Origin: Silurus meridionalis
Lineage: Eukaryota > Chordata > Actinopteri > Siluriformes > Siluridae
NCBI RefSeq assembly: GCF_014805685.1
Contig: NC_060905.1
Span: 2,530,340 to 2,594,339, forward strand
Reading direction: 5' to 3'
Length of the DNA stretch: 64,000 nucleotides
Positions 32,590 to 42,944 of this stretch are shown in pieces. The translations under genes and the position numbers were made by a program. The notes below the pieces were generated by a model. That model ran no database searches. It saw only the letters and a program-made list of their open reading frames with translations, and had not been told where the DNA came from. Each line of letters begins with the position of its first letter. Positions within the stretch are counted from its first letter, which is position 1.

Positions 32590-33560
32590 CTCAGATGTTC
32601 CGCACTTAGTGTGTAGCAAACCGAAAGCCCTGTTCCAAAGAATTTCGGTATGAATAAACGTTCTATATATACACTTTCTGAAAGAGATCACCCCTAAACT
32701 GTTTAATGTCAGAAGAGCTGGTACATTTCACTCCCTGTGGTAAAAATATGCAAATTTTGGGTCCCCAGGCTCCACTGTGGTCCAATTACATACCTTAAAC
32801 GAGTTGTAAAGGAACATCACATTTAGTTTCTCTGCTCAGGTCCAAATAAAGTGTCCTCCTCCATAAAGCTAAATATACTAATAGTGTACTAGTACTAATA
32901 CCATTCTGGAGAATGAAATAATATTTTAGAGAAAATGAACTGGAATAAATCAAATTAATGCGATACACTTTTTTTTATTATATTGGTTTAATGAAGTAAT
33001 CGGTTAAATCGGCACAAATTAAAATTGTATATCATATTAAAGATCTGTTCTACTTATTTCAGCAGACTTTAACAAATGTCTTCATTCCTTCCATCCTTTA
33101 TTCATTCACTCCCTCGATATGTGGAATTGTTGGATTTTTCTCCTTTTAAGAGAAATTCTTGAAGTTGAATATCCAATCTTAAGGATCCATAGTGCTAGCG
33201 TTAGCTGCTAGCCACATCCTGGTTAGCTTCTAATGCTAGCTCTATGGATTCTTTAGCGTTTTCATGCATGTGCAGTTCCGGATTTCCGGAAAGTGACACT
33301 GCGCTAACTCTAGGTTTCATTTTACACCCATGGCATTGTTGTGTATGTTTAATAATTATGATAATAATGATAGCAAAATGTGCATTCAAACCCCACGGTC
33401 GCCACTTAATACATTTCTGAGGGAACTCAGATTGTAACTATGTTCCGCATGTACAAAGGAGTGGATTCAGTTCACGTGCCTACCGAACCGAAAGTCCTGT
33501 ACCTAAAGAATTCAGTCCAAATACATTTACACCTCTTATATCAACAAATATGCAAAATTG
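32590..33560. repeat. composite of old dispersed repeats
   Basis: AAACCGAAAGCCCTGTTCC (32618) and GAACCGAAAGTCCTGTACC (33485) are two copies of one motif; a third, reversed, lies near 46510. Segment 33010-33190, read on the minus strand (CTTCAAGAATTTCTCTTAAA, GAATGAAGACATTTGTTA, GCTGAAATAAGTAGAACAG), matches part of the tandemly duplicated block at 14895-15055 and 16275-16440. Family unknown. Confidence 0.55.
33185..33252. repeat. imperfect hairpin
   Basis: ATCCATAGTGCTAGCGTTAG on the left pairs imperfectly with TAATGCTAGCTCTATGGAT on the right around a spacer of about 10 bp, forming a stem of about 29 bp with several mismatches. Confidence 0.65.
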
Positions 33561-33629
33561 TAACCTTGAGAATTAAATCATATCAGTTATTTAGCATTGT
33601 GTGTGATTAAATCAATTTTTACACTTACA

Positions 33630-33786
33630 TGTATGGCATTTGGTAGAGGCTCTTATCCAGAGCAACTTCCATTCATGTCATTCGTACAACTGAGCAGCTA
33701 TAGGGTTTAAGGGCCTTGCTCAGGGGCCCAGCAGTGGCAGCTTAGCAGCAAGGTCCAATGCCTTAACCACTAGACTACCACCTCCT
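33630..33786 (-). mobile_element. tRNA-derived SINE
   Basis: Reverse copy. On the minus strand the head is TAGTCTAGTGGTTAAGGCAT, the body GGGCCCCTGAGCAAGGCCC and the 3' end CTCTGGATAAGAGCC to GCCATACATG. The B-box segment is deleted. Confidence 0.8.
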
Positions 33787-33849
33787 CAATCTCCACAAAC
33801 TGTAAGCAGGTTTGTTCTCTTTTTCCCCTCCAGATGTTCCTGCAAATTG

Positions 33850-34030
33850 CTCTGGAAATGCTCTAAACTCCATTCAACAGCAGACCCAAATCTCCTAAAC
33901 TTACCCAAAGCATGTAGTTAATTAACGAACCAGCCAATCTCCAGTCAAGATAATTAGGCCTAATTAACGCCGATCGTTAACCGATCGTTATGTTTTACTG
34001 CGGCCTCCGACGTCCTGATCCCCACCCAAC
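33850..34030. promoter_or_regulatory. homeodomain-motif cluster, putative regulatory element
   Basis: A 16-bp perfect palindrome TAATTAGGCCTAATTA lies at 33951-33966, holding two TAATTA homeodomain cores, with GTTAATTAAC nearby at 33917 and a direct repeat of CGATCGTTAA at 33971 and 33982. The stretch is repeat-poor. Enhancer function is only inferred from motif density. Confidence 0.3.
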
Positions 34031-34724
34031 CGTAGCGTTTGATCAACTCCCGCCATTTTGCTTCACTGCTTTTGGAGGTTATGGATAACTGAGAGCTAAA
34101 ATGACGTCATGTAATGACCTTAGTGCAAAATAGATGAGAGGGAAAAAAAACGGAGAGACTCGTTCATGCGTTCATATAGGAGGAAGGATCATTTTTCAAC
34201 ATTCTTTTTGAGGATTTTGTGAGGATGTACTGCTCCGATTATAAAAAAGATCGACGAAAAACACGTCTAGAACATGAAGAACCGGTGATATAAATAGTGA
34301 ATAAATAAAGAAATAAGTTCACGTAATGTTTGTCGCAACTGCTGTTACTGACGTTTTTGCGTTTATACACCTTGAAGCTGGTTTTCGTTTGTTTCTTTAA
34401 CATTGGTGTTCTTGTCAGGCAGCAAGCTAATGCTAGTTAAATAAAGGGCATTAGCTAGCTACGTTAATTAGCTGCAGTGGTAAAAAAAAAAAACGGCTTT
34501 TGTTTTAACTTCCAAAAATCTTTGAGGAAAAAGTGCGGTTTTGTTTTCATTGTGTGCGAATCGGTGAATCCTTCATTGTCGATGAACAGTTATAGAAACA
34601 CAAGACTCAAACAAGAGAGTAAAGAAAGATAACGGCAAATATCAAATCACTACATTAGGAATATCGGGATATCGTAAAAAAATTAATCGCTGTCCTAAGA
34701 ACTGAACAGTAGTTTGGGTTTATA
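34031..34724. other. unique AT-rich sequence
   Basis: Nothing recognised. Confidence 0.4.
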
Positions 34725-35485
34725 TTTACATTTATCGCATTTTGGCGGACGCCTTTTTCCAGAGTGACTTACAACTGAGCAGTTGAGGGTTAAGGGTCTT
34801 GCTTAAGGGCCCAGCAATGGCAGCTAGATGGTGCTGGGATTCGAACTTCTAAATATAAATAGCAAATGATAAATTATTATTGTCACACTCTTCTTTCACA
34901 TTTATATTTACAGCATTTGGCAGACACTCTTATCCAGCGTGACTTTGTGGTTATATCAGTTATACAGCTGAGCGATAAGGGCCTTACTCGAGGGTCCAAC
35001 AATAGCTGCTTGGTGGTGCTTGGATTTGAACTTGGTCCCTACTGAATATCAATAGCAAAGTCATTTTGAAAAGCCTTCCTTTGTTTCACTCTTTATATTT
35101 ACATTTACGGCATTTGGCAGACGCCAGCGTTGGCTGCTTGGTGGCGCTGGGATTCGAACTCACAACCTTCCCATTAGAAGATCAACATCTCCATTCTGTA
35201 AACAGGCTGCAGTGAGATGCCCTTATTCGGAGCGGTTATCTCAATTATACAGCTGACCAATTGAGGGTTAAGGGCTTTGCTCAAGGGTCTAGCAATGACG
35301 CTTGGTGATGCTGGGATTGGAACTTGTGTCCTTCTGAATTAACATATCAATGTCATTAAAGAAAAAGCCTTCCTCTGTCTCAATCTTTACATTTACATTC
35401 ACGGCATTTGGAGAACGCCAGCAACCGCCGCTTTGAGCTGATGGAATTTAATCTCACAACCTTCCTAGTCCAACGTCGTATCCTT
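34725..35485 (-). mobile_element. five consecutive SINE-derived units
   Basis: Units at about 34725-34852, 34896-35050, 35095-35205, 35210-35355 and 35393-35485 are all reverse copies of the CATTTGGCAGACG family. Recurring pieces are TTACATTTA-GGCATTTGGC, GAGGGTTAAGGG(TC)TTGC, TGCTTGGTGGCGCTGG and GATTCGAACT (B box in reverse). Spacing of 115-200 bp and common orientation suggest serial duplication rather than five separate insertions. Confidence 0.78.
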
Positions 35486-35489
35486 TGAG

Positions 35490-35825
35490 TTCCCCCTTCT
35501 TCTGAAGTGAACTCTCTTTTTCCCGGTCTTCCTCCCTCACTTCTTTTTCCCTTCGTTCTTTCCCTGTATAGTTGTTGCGCTAATATATTTTTAATGTCTG
35601 CGCCAGGCAGCCGACGTCTCTAATTTGTTTTTCTATAAGCTGTGGGCTTGTGCGCACCGAGCAGATCAAAGCCGCGAGAAAGAACGATTCCCATTAAGCA
35701 CACTTTCCTTCTCATTTACCTCGGCACACGCTCACCAGGCGGCCGGTCCACGGCCAGAGCTCTTCCTTCTCTCTACAAAGCGTTTCTTAGAGGAGAAGAA
35801 GCTCGAAACAGTTCAACATTCAAGC
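35490..35825. other. unique GC-richer island
   Basis: Repeat-poor, CpG-bearing sequence. It has AGATCAAAG near 35663 (a TCF/LEF core) and CTCTAATTTG. Possible conserved non-coding DNA; open frames of 86 and 100 residues here run into a CA repeat and show no domain. Confidence 0.25.
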
Positions 35826-35827
35826 AA

Positions 35828-35853
35828 AACACACACACACACACACACACACA
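35828..35853. repeat. (CA)n microsatellite
   Basis: Short CA run of about 26 bp. Confidence 0.95.
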
Positions 35854-36361
35854 CTTCGAAAACACACACCAGGACTCTGAGATAACTTCAATTTACGCGC
35901 AGCAGGAGGCGTATAATGTAAGCGTAAAAAAAAAAAATAAATAAATAAGAAAATAAAAAGGAGGAGGAGGAAACTGAAACAGGAATAGAATAGCGTTCAC
36001 TTCACAAACAGATTTAATGAACAGTGATGCCCCAAAGTACCTCATTTAATCAAAACTACCAGGTCGGAAAGCTCGGCTTTGATAGCCGGGGTGATTTGTA
36101 AGTCATTTCCACAGACAGCACGCAGGACTTTTCATGCAGGACGGCCAAAATTGGAGTGTTTTTTTGTTGTTGATTTTTGTTTTGTTTGGTGGGGTTTTTT
36201 TCACCCGAAAGAAAGAACTTAACCTTCAGATAATGTCTCCGTCTCACCTCGAGCTGTCAGAGTCGATGCTGTACGAGCTCTTTATCCAACACCGGAGTGC
36301 TTTTTTTTTTTCAGTCTGAGCAGCGTTTATTAGCCTGTTTCGCCTGAGTTATTTTCTGCTG

Positions 36362-36364
<3 letters not shown>
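35854..36364. other. unique sequence, nothing recognised
   Basis: Small homopolymer runs only; no exon or repeat family. Confidence 0.4.

Positions 36365-36431
<67 letters not shown>
36365..36431. repeat. (GT)n microsatellite
   Basis: Uninterrupted GT, about 67 bp. Confidence 0.97.
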
Positions 36432-36857
36432 CAAAAGGGAATCGGATCCAAATGTATTCCTGTTTGTTGGGTTTTACTCAGAAATTATTTCTTTTTGAGG
36501 CCAGTTCAGGATATCATACACTATTTAATACTTTTTTGAATAAATGCATGATGAGAAAAATGAAAATGAAAACAAAAATTTGAGAAATATTACACGCGAA
36601 TACGAGCGCATGAGTCCTATGTTGGAAATTCGGTTGGGAAATTATGTTGTTGATTATGTACGTTTTTTAAATGTATGTTGTTGTTTTTTTTACGAAAATG
36701 AATTACCATAAAAATTAAACAAAAACTTATACTTTTTTTTTTTTTTTGCAATAATTCAGCTCAGGATATCATATTACCATATAATACTTATATAATTATA
36801 TAATTTTCAGAATATTAAACCGCTGTTACGAGCCAAACAACTGTCACAACATGACAT
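36432..36857. other. AT-rich unique sequence
   Basis: Nothing recognised. Confidence 0.4.
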
Positions 36858-37370
36858 AATACACTGATCAGTAATAAAATCATGACATTAGAACATTCTG
36901 AGTGGTGAAGTGAAGAACACTGATGATCTTCATCATGGCACCTGTTAGTGGGTGGATTTATTTATTAGGCAGCAGGTGAACATTTTCCGCAAAGTTGATG
37001 TTAGAAGCAGGAAAAATGGGCGAGCGTAAGGATTTGAGCGACAGAGTGTGACGTCTAGACGTCTGGGTCAGAGCGTCTCCAAAACTGCAGCTCTTGTGAG
37101 ATGTTCCTGGTCTGCAGTGGTCAGAATCTATCAAAAGTGCTTCAAGAAAGGAACAGTGGTGAACCGGTGACAAGGTCGTGGGGGACGAGGATCATTGATG
37201 CACGTGAGGAGCGAAGGCTGGTCCGTGTGGTTCCGATCCAACAGACGAGTGCCTGTAGATCAGACTGCTGAAGAAGTTCATGATGTTGATGCTCGAGGGG
37301 TCTGAACTGTTTTAGCAGCAAAAAGGGGATCAACATGATATTAAGCAGGTGGTCATAATGTTATGCGTTA
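36858..37370. mobile_element. non-autonomous DNA element (ACTGATCAG end)
   Basis: It begins ACACTGATCAGTAATAAAAT and ends GCAGGTGGTCATAATGTTAT. Between them are GAACAGTGGTGAACCGGTGA, GATCATTGATGCACGTGAGG and GAAGAAGTTCATGATGTTGA, an order I associate with a common fish interspersed DNA element. The inverted termini are weak (CATGAC against CATAATG-type) and the superfamily is not established. Confidence 0.5.
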
Positions 37371-37404
37371 TTTCAGTTTTCATTTGGAGGTTTTTTCCAT
37401 TTAC

Positions 37405-37520
37405 AAACGGTCCAAAACTACTTAAAAGTATTGAGACACCTGACATTTCTAGATTCTCAAAATCTAGCGAAACATCTTCCCAGAAGAGTAGAGTTTATTA
37501 ACAGGAAATGGGGGTGAAAT
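37405..37520 (-). mobile_element. Tc1-like non-autonomous element fragment
   Basis: Reverse fragment with CTCTTCTGGGAAGATGTTTC near 37487 and the terminal TGTCTCAATACTTTTAAG near 37437, as in the family at 1978-3112. Confidence 0.55.
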
Positions 37521-37900
37521 GTGGAATGAAACGGTTCAAAACCGATCACTGACCCTTGTTATTTGCCCACGATTCCACTCTGAGTCCCACTATAGACCCA
37601 AATCTGCCTGGAGTCAGTGTTCTCCTCATCTCCTCTCCACAGAGATGCCATTGTTTCTGCTCAGAGGTGACCAGATTGCAAACAGCCACTTTTAAAATGG
37701 CACAGTGTGCAAACGGAAACCTTCAAAGGACGTTTGAGTGATGGAGAGCGAGAAGAAAAATGATATTTAAAAACAGAAAAATCGATGTGAATCGCCAGGC
37801 GCCGCAGCAGAACATGTTATTCTCGGCCACTTCGTGTTGCTGTGGTAACTATTTTAGAATCAGTCAGACTGTAATGGACGCACAGATGGGTGTCTGAGTG
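37521..37900. other. unique sequence, nothing recognised
   Basis: No exon or repeat family seen. Confidence 0.4.
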
Positions 37901-37905
37901 TGTGT

Positions 37906-37963
<58 letters not shown>
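37901..37963. repeat. (GT)n microsatellite
   Basis: GT run of about 60 bp. Confidence 0.97.
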
Positions 37964-37966
<3 letters not shown>

Positions 37967-38039
37967 TAGGTCTTCACCAGGATCAGGTTTTTGACCTTGT
38001 AGCTGGTCCCTATGTATTTTTTTTTTAAACAAAATTTGC

Positions 38040-38045
38040 TGCAAA

Positions 38046-38076
<31 letters not shown>

Positions 38077-38142
38077 TAATAAAAATATATAAAAAATAAT
38101 AAAATTATTAAATTATCAAATTAAAAATAAATAAATAAAGGT
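38040..38142. repeat. AT-rich simple repeats
   Basis: (AAAT)n changing to (AAT)n, then degenerate A/T sequence. Confidence 0.85.
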
Positions 38143-38282
38143 TTTGGTCATATAAGGAAAAGTAAAACGTGCATTTTACCATGAACCTACATACATAAAT
38201 ATATAGCTATGATGCCAAGTGAATGATATACTGTGTATACATTAATGGGGGTAAAAGAAAAAAAATGGAAATGAAATGGGAA

Positions 38283-38368
38283 CGTGAAAATTCTATGTAA
38301 AAAGTTCAATTCAATAAAATTGTATTTGTACAATTTTATTGAATCGAACTTTACATAGAATTTTCACG
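38283..38368. repeat. long hairpin, 40-bp arms
   Basis: Left arm 38283-38324 and right arm 38329-38368 are reverse complements apart from a two-base AA insertion and one substitution, with a 4-base TTTG loop. The arms include CGTGAAAATTCTATGTAAA and TTCAATAAAATTGTA. Such a tight palindrome can extrude as a cruciform or encode an RNA hairpin; no function is shown. Confidence 0.93.
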
Positions 38369-38439
38369 TCTAAAATAATTTTTCTCGTTTTCACAATTTT
38401 TCACGGTTATAAAATATAGCTGTTTAAAAGAAAGTATTC

Positions 38440-38575
38440 TTTTAGTTAGTTCTTTATCATAGTAAGTTTATTCCTAATGAGTGACCCAGTGGTGTCTGTG
38501 GTGAGCCAAACCCCCTGAGACGACATGAGGAAGAAACCTTGAGAGGAACCAGACTTAAAATAAAACCCGTCCTCA
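38440..38575 (+). mobile_element. SINE-like fragment (AGCGCTTTT family)
   Basis: Contains CCTAATGAGTGACCCAGTGG then GAAACCTTGAGAGGAACCAG, matching the middle and end of the element at 27088-27312. The 5' part is missing. Confidence 0.6.
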
Positions 38576-39156
38576 TCCTCATCACCAAATGTCCATTCAT
38601 TCCAGTTCCATCATTGTTGAGGTTTTCAGTGATTGGTGTTAAATGCAGAACTGGTGGTCCAGAGCCCTTTGAAAACGACAAAGAAGAAGTTAATTCCAGT
38701 CCAAATCCATCCTTAAAGTTCTTGAGTTGCTCAGTAACATCATGGATCTTTGGGCTGCTAATGTGGAACTATCCATGAATATATGCACGATGACAGATTT
38801 TGAAGAACGTGACAAAAACGTGACAAGAATTTAAAAAGCGTGGACTTTCACATTTTCTCAACTTTTATGAAATAATTTTTTTTACAAAATAAGAAATACA
38901 AGAATAAAAAAATACAAACACATGAGCCGAATGATATTTTTGAGTTTTATTTTAAATGTTTATAAAAAAAATATATATTTATATAAACATGAAAAAACAA
39001 AAAAAACAAAAATGAACAAAACATTTTTTTTTTCCTTCTGTGTTCAAATATAAAAAAAACTTAATACATTTTTTAAATAATTTTTTTATAAAATATATGA
39101 AATATTTTACAATTTATATAAAAAAAGACAAAATAAAATGTTAAGAACCTGTATAA
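38576..39156. other. unique, then AT-rich sequence
   Basis: From 38870 on the base composition is strongly A/T. Nothing recognised. Confidence 0.4.

Positions 39157-39235
<79 letters not shown>
39157..39235. repeat. (AAT)n(ATT)n palindromic microsatellite
   Basis: About 15 AAT units switch exactly at 39200/39201 to about 12 ATT units, so the two halves are self-complementary without a spacer. Confidence 0.96.
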
Positions 39236-39237
<2 letters not shown>

Positions 39238-39385
39238 TTCTTCTGAAAAAAATACAAATGCAAAGTCCACACGTGACCGTGGGGTGAAACACGTCTAAAA
39301 GTCGTACAATTAATTTTATTGTATTGTATTTTAAATTTTTTTGTAATCGTTCAGGAATCAGGGTTCAGCACTGTGGGCAACACTA

Positions 39386-39387
<2 letters not shown>

Positions 39388-39462
<75 letters not shown>
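39388..39462. repeat. (GT)n microsatellite
   Basis: Uninterrupted GT of about 73 bp. Confidence 0.97.
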
Positions 39463-39463
<1 letters not shown>

Positions 39464-39743
39464 GAAAGAAAGATAGAACAGACAATTTGACAAGTTAATT
39501 AAAAAGATAAACAGATGAACACAGAAACACAAAGCTGTTAATAGAAAGAGTGTGGAAAGAAGGGCTGAATAAAGAAAGAAAGATGGGAGAGGAAGAAAGA
39601 GAGAGAGATAAAAATATAGAGAAGAAGAGGAACAAAGAGAGAAAGAAAGTGAGAGAGAGAGAAAGAAAGGAAGAGTGAGAGAGAGAAAGAGACGGATACA
39701 TATAGAAAAGAAAAGAAGAGAGAGAGATTTATAAAAGGAAGAA

Positions 39744-39786
<43 letters not shown>

Positions 39787-39844
39787 GAATCGAGAGTAGG
39801 AGTGAGGAAAAGAGGAGAGTAAGAAAGACTGAAAGAAACGAAAA

Positions 39845-39888
<44 letters not shown>

Positions 39889-39911
39889 AAAGAAGAAAGA
39901 AAGAAAGAAAA

Positions 39912-39960
<49 letters not shown>

Positions 39961-40000
39961 AAAAGAGAAAGAGAAAGTGAATGAGAGAGAGGGAGTTGTG
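39463..40000 (+). repeat. purine tract, GA and GAAA arrays
   Basis: Over 500 bp with a strong purine bias on the plus strand: degenerate AGAGAGA from 39580, (GA)n at 39747-39781 and (GAAA)n at 39846-39962. The 250-residue Ser/Phe/Leu open frame on the other strand is a by-product of this composition. Confidence 0.93.
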
Positions 40001-40094
40001 TGTGTTGTTGCAGGGGCGGTGGGTATTAAGCCATCTTCGTGATGTGCGATGAATGAGCTCTATTAATGAAAAGTACGAAAGTGCAAGTGAACCC

Positions 40095-40096
<2 letters not shown>

Positions 40097-40140
<44 letters not shown>

Positions 40141-40152
40141 CTCTCTCTCTGC
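40097..40152. repeat. (CA)n(CT)n microsatellite
   Basis: CA run of about 42 bp followed by a short CT run. Confidence 0.96.
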
Positions 40153-40281
40153 AGGCTCATATCATTACACATCATTACACCCCCCATTTGGCAGCGGCCG
40201 GCCGGATCGATCTCACGGGCAATAGCTCACGCTCGCTCCTGCCCCGCACATTTATCTCTATAGCACCCCTTGCCTGACCAC

Positions 40282-40284
<3 letters not shown>
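40153..40284. other. GC-rich unique patch
   Basis: Holds GCAGCGGCCGGCCGGATCGA near 40192, GC-richer than the flanks. Too short to interpret. Confidence 0.2.
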
Positions 40285-40321
<37 letters not shown>

Positions 40322-40331
40322 CACACACACC
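40285..40331. repeat. (CA)n microsatellite
   Basis: CA run with one GAAA interruption. Confidence 0.95.
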
Positions 40332-40424
40332 TGTACTCCTTTTCACACTCTCTTGCTCACACACTCTCATCGATCAAGCCATATGTTTGTTCAGGAAAAT
40401 TGTACGAAAGCAGTGAAGGCCCCC

Positions 40425-40431
<7 letters not shown>

Positions 40432-40488
<57 letters not shown>
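40432..40488. repeat. (GT)n microsatellite
   Basis: GT run of about 56 bp. Confidence 0.97.
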
Positions 40489-40490
<2 letters not shown>

Positions 40491-40618
40491 AGGAACAAAA
40501 AAATAGCAAACGCTTATACGATAAACACTTTAAAGTTTTAGAAACATCAAAAGCATAAATGTCCATGATGAGCTGCATGAGTTACAGCAGAACCCTCAGA
40601 GTTTAGGAGGAACTCCAT

Positions 40619-40757
40619 CACCTGCTCCTGTTCTACAAATCTCATTCAGTTCTCACTCTCACTCAGTTCTCACCTGCTCCTGTTCTACAAATCTCACTCA
40701 GTTCTCACTCTCACTCAGTTCTCACCTGCTCCTGTTCTACAAATCTCACTCAGTTCT
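40619..40757. repeat. 52-bp minisatellite, 2.6 copies
   Basis: CCTGCTCCTGTTCTACAAAT recurs at 40621, 40673 and 40725, exactly 52 bp apart and nearly identical, indicating recent expansion. Confidence 0.95.
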
Positions 40758-41094
40758 TCTGCATTTCTGGTGTTTTCCATTAATAAATAATGTTCCTCAG
40801 GTCATATCTCACCTGGCTTGAGGTCTGGACACTTTTCTGACCCGTTCTGTTGGTCGTCACTCGTGTCCTGGTTTCTTGCTGTATCTTCTACTTACATCGT
40901 TTTCTACTCCGGCATTCTTCATTCATATATGGAGCTATTTATATGTTTGTTTGTTTTTTTAGCCACTTATTTATTTGGCCACAATTTAGTTTTTTGTCGT
41001 TTCACCGTGACCAGAGCTTCCACCACTGTGCTTCACCTCACAGAGAATTCTTCATGAACTGTGAACTGTTAACTGGAAAAGAGAGAAAATGGGG
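40758..41094. other. unique sequence, nothing recognised
   Basis: No exon or repeat identified. Confidence 0.4.
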
Positions 41095-41252
41095 AAGAGA
41101 TATGGATTCTAAAAAAAAGAAAGAGAGGAAGAGGAAGAAAGTGGGAGAGAGAGAAAAAAGGGAGATATAGACAAAGAGACAAAAATAGATATGTATATAG
41201 AGAATGAGAGAAGGAGGGAGAGAGATGAAGAGCATGAAAGAAAAAAATATGA

Positions 41253-41308
<56 letters not shown>

Positions 41309-41417
41309 TGGGAGAGAGAAAAGAGTGAGGGAGAAAGAATAAAGGGCAGAGATAGGCAAAAAGACAAAAATAGATATAGAGAGAGAGGAAGAGAGAGAAT
41401 TAGGGAGGGAGAGGAAG

Positions 41418-41466
<49 letters not shown>

Positions 41467-41475
41467 AGAGGTGTT
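41095..41475 (+). repeat. GA-rich purine tract
   Basis: Degenerate GAGAGA with perfect (GA)n runs at 41257-41305 and 41419-41463. Confidence 0.93.
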
Positions 41476-41511
41476 TCTTGCTGTATATTCTACTTATATC
41501 ATTGTCTCTTC

Positions 41512-41580
<69 letters not shown>
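41512..41580. repeat. (TATC)n microsatellite
   Basis: About 17 units. Confidence 0.97.
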
Positions 41581-41581
<1 letters not shown>

Positions 41582-41596
41582 AAAAATTAAAAAAGT

Positions 41597-41600
41597 GAGA

Positions 41601-41686
<86 letters not shown>
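41597..41686. repeat. (GA)n(GAAA)n microsatellite
   Basis: GA run passing into about 12 GAAA units. Confidence 0.96.
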
Positions 41687-41688
<2 letters not shown>

Positions 41689-41785
41689 CACACATTGCCA
41701 TGGAAGAGTTTTGGGTCTTCTAGTTCAAGTGAAGGGGAAATTTCATTCCACATCCAAAGATCTCCTGTAGCTTCTGATTCTGTGC

Positions 41786-41788
<3 letters not shown>

Positions 41789-41846
<58 letters not shown>
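41789..41846. repeat. (CA)n microsatellite
   Basis: Uninterrupted CA, about 57 bp. Confidence 0.97.
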
Positions 41847-41847
<1 letters not shown>

Positions 41848-42730
41848 TGTCCATATACAGTAGTGTATCATTTCTATTTATTTAGAACAATTTTAGAACA
41901 CCAGAGACAATCAAGGTTTTAAATCGAATGGAAATCCAACTCAAAGTTCCTCAGCTCAGATGATATAAGCGAAGGATTAGACGTGAGTGTGTTCGGCTCC
42001 TCGAAGTGCACGGAAAAGAAAAACGAGTAAAGTAGAACAGCAGAGCCAAAAAAATCAATCAATGTAAAAATAAACTAAACTGTGGGCTAAGATATGAAAA
42101 ACAAAGGCCTGGGAATGGTTTATCGCTTGGAGGGTTATGGGAAAATGTGCTTCTGTCTTCATTTTATGAGCACACCGAGCATTGTGGGGCTTTAACTCGG
42201 GCTAAAACGGGAAGAAAAGACAATATCGGACATCCTCTGCACATCGGGGCATCAACGTGAAAGTAAATTGAGGGTAAGTAATCTCTGAGGTGACGCTGAT
42301 GAAGCTCCCGTTGTGTTTTATTCCTGCATTATTGTGCTCACAGTTATAAGCATTCCTTCATAATCATACGTGGAATTTAAATTTTGTGTCTATTTGCTAC
42401 TATGTTGCAAGACTGCAAACATTGGAATTAACAGGAATTAATGGGAATAAACAGGGAACTTCAGTGTGGAATAAAAATCTATAAATTAATAAAAATGAAA
42501 TTTTTGTTTCATTTTTATGAATCGCATGCACATTTACTGCAGGGCTTTCAAGACCACGCCCCCTACAGGTACTATGCATTTTACCATCATATAACAAAAA
42601 ACAAATTCACTCATTTAAAAAAAAATGTAAATTTTGGCGAGTGTTCACTTAAATTACATGAATATAACGTTAATTTTTGTTTACAACTTCCTTGTGCTGT
42701 GTGTAAGGGAATTCGCAACAATTAAAGTTG
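41847..42730. other. unique sequence with a possible conserved island
   Basis: No coding signal. The part 42060-42310 is repeat-poor with AACAAAGG (Sox/TCF-like) near 42100. A conserved regulatory role is only a possibility. Confidence 0.25.
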
Positions 42731-42920
42731 CGATTCCACCACCGCGTTTCCACCACCACATTTCCACCAACGCGCTTCCACCACCGCGCTTCCACCACCG
42801 CGTTTCCACCACCACTACATTTCCACCAACGCGCTTCCACCACCGCGTTTCCACCACCACATTTCCACCACTGCGCTTCCACCACCATGCTTCCACCACC
42901 ATGCTTCCAGCACTTCCATG
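42731..42920 (+). repeat. 14-bp minisatellite (TTCCACCACCGCG)
   Basis: About 13 variants of a 13-14 bp unit such as TTCCACCACCGCGC, TTCCACCAACGCGC and TTCCACCACCATGC. Strongly strand-asymmetric (C on plus, G on minus). Long open frames on both strands are by-products. Confidence 0.93.
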
Positions 42921-42944
42921 TGCTTGTTGAATATCTCATTTCTC

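Noticed and set aside
39383..40135. 250-residue open frame on the minus strand
   Set aside because: It consists of Ser/Phe/Leu and His/Thr repeats produced by GT, GA and GAAA microsatellites.
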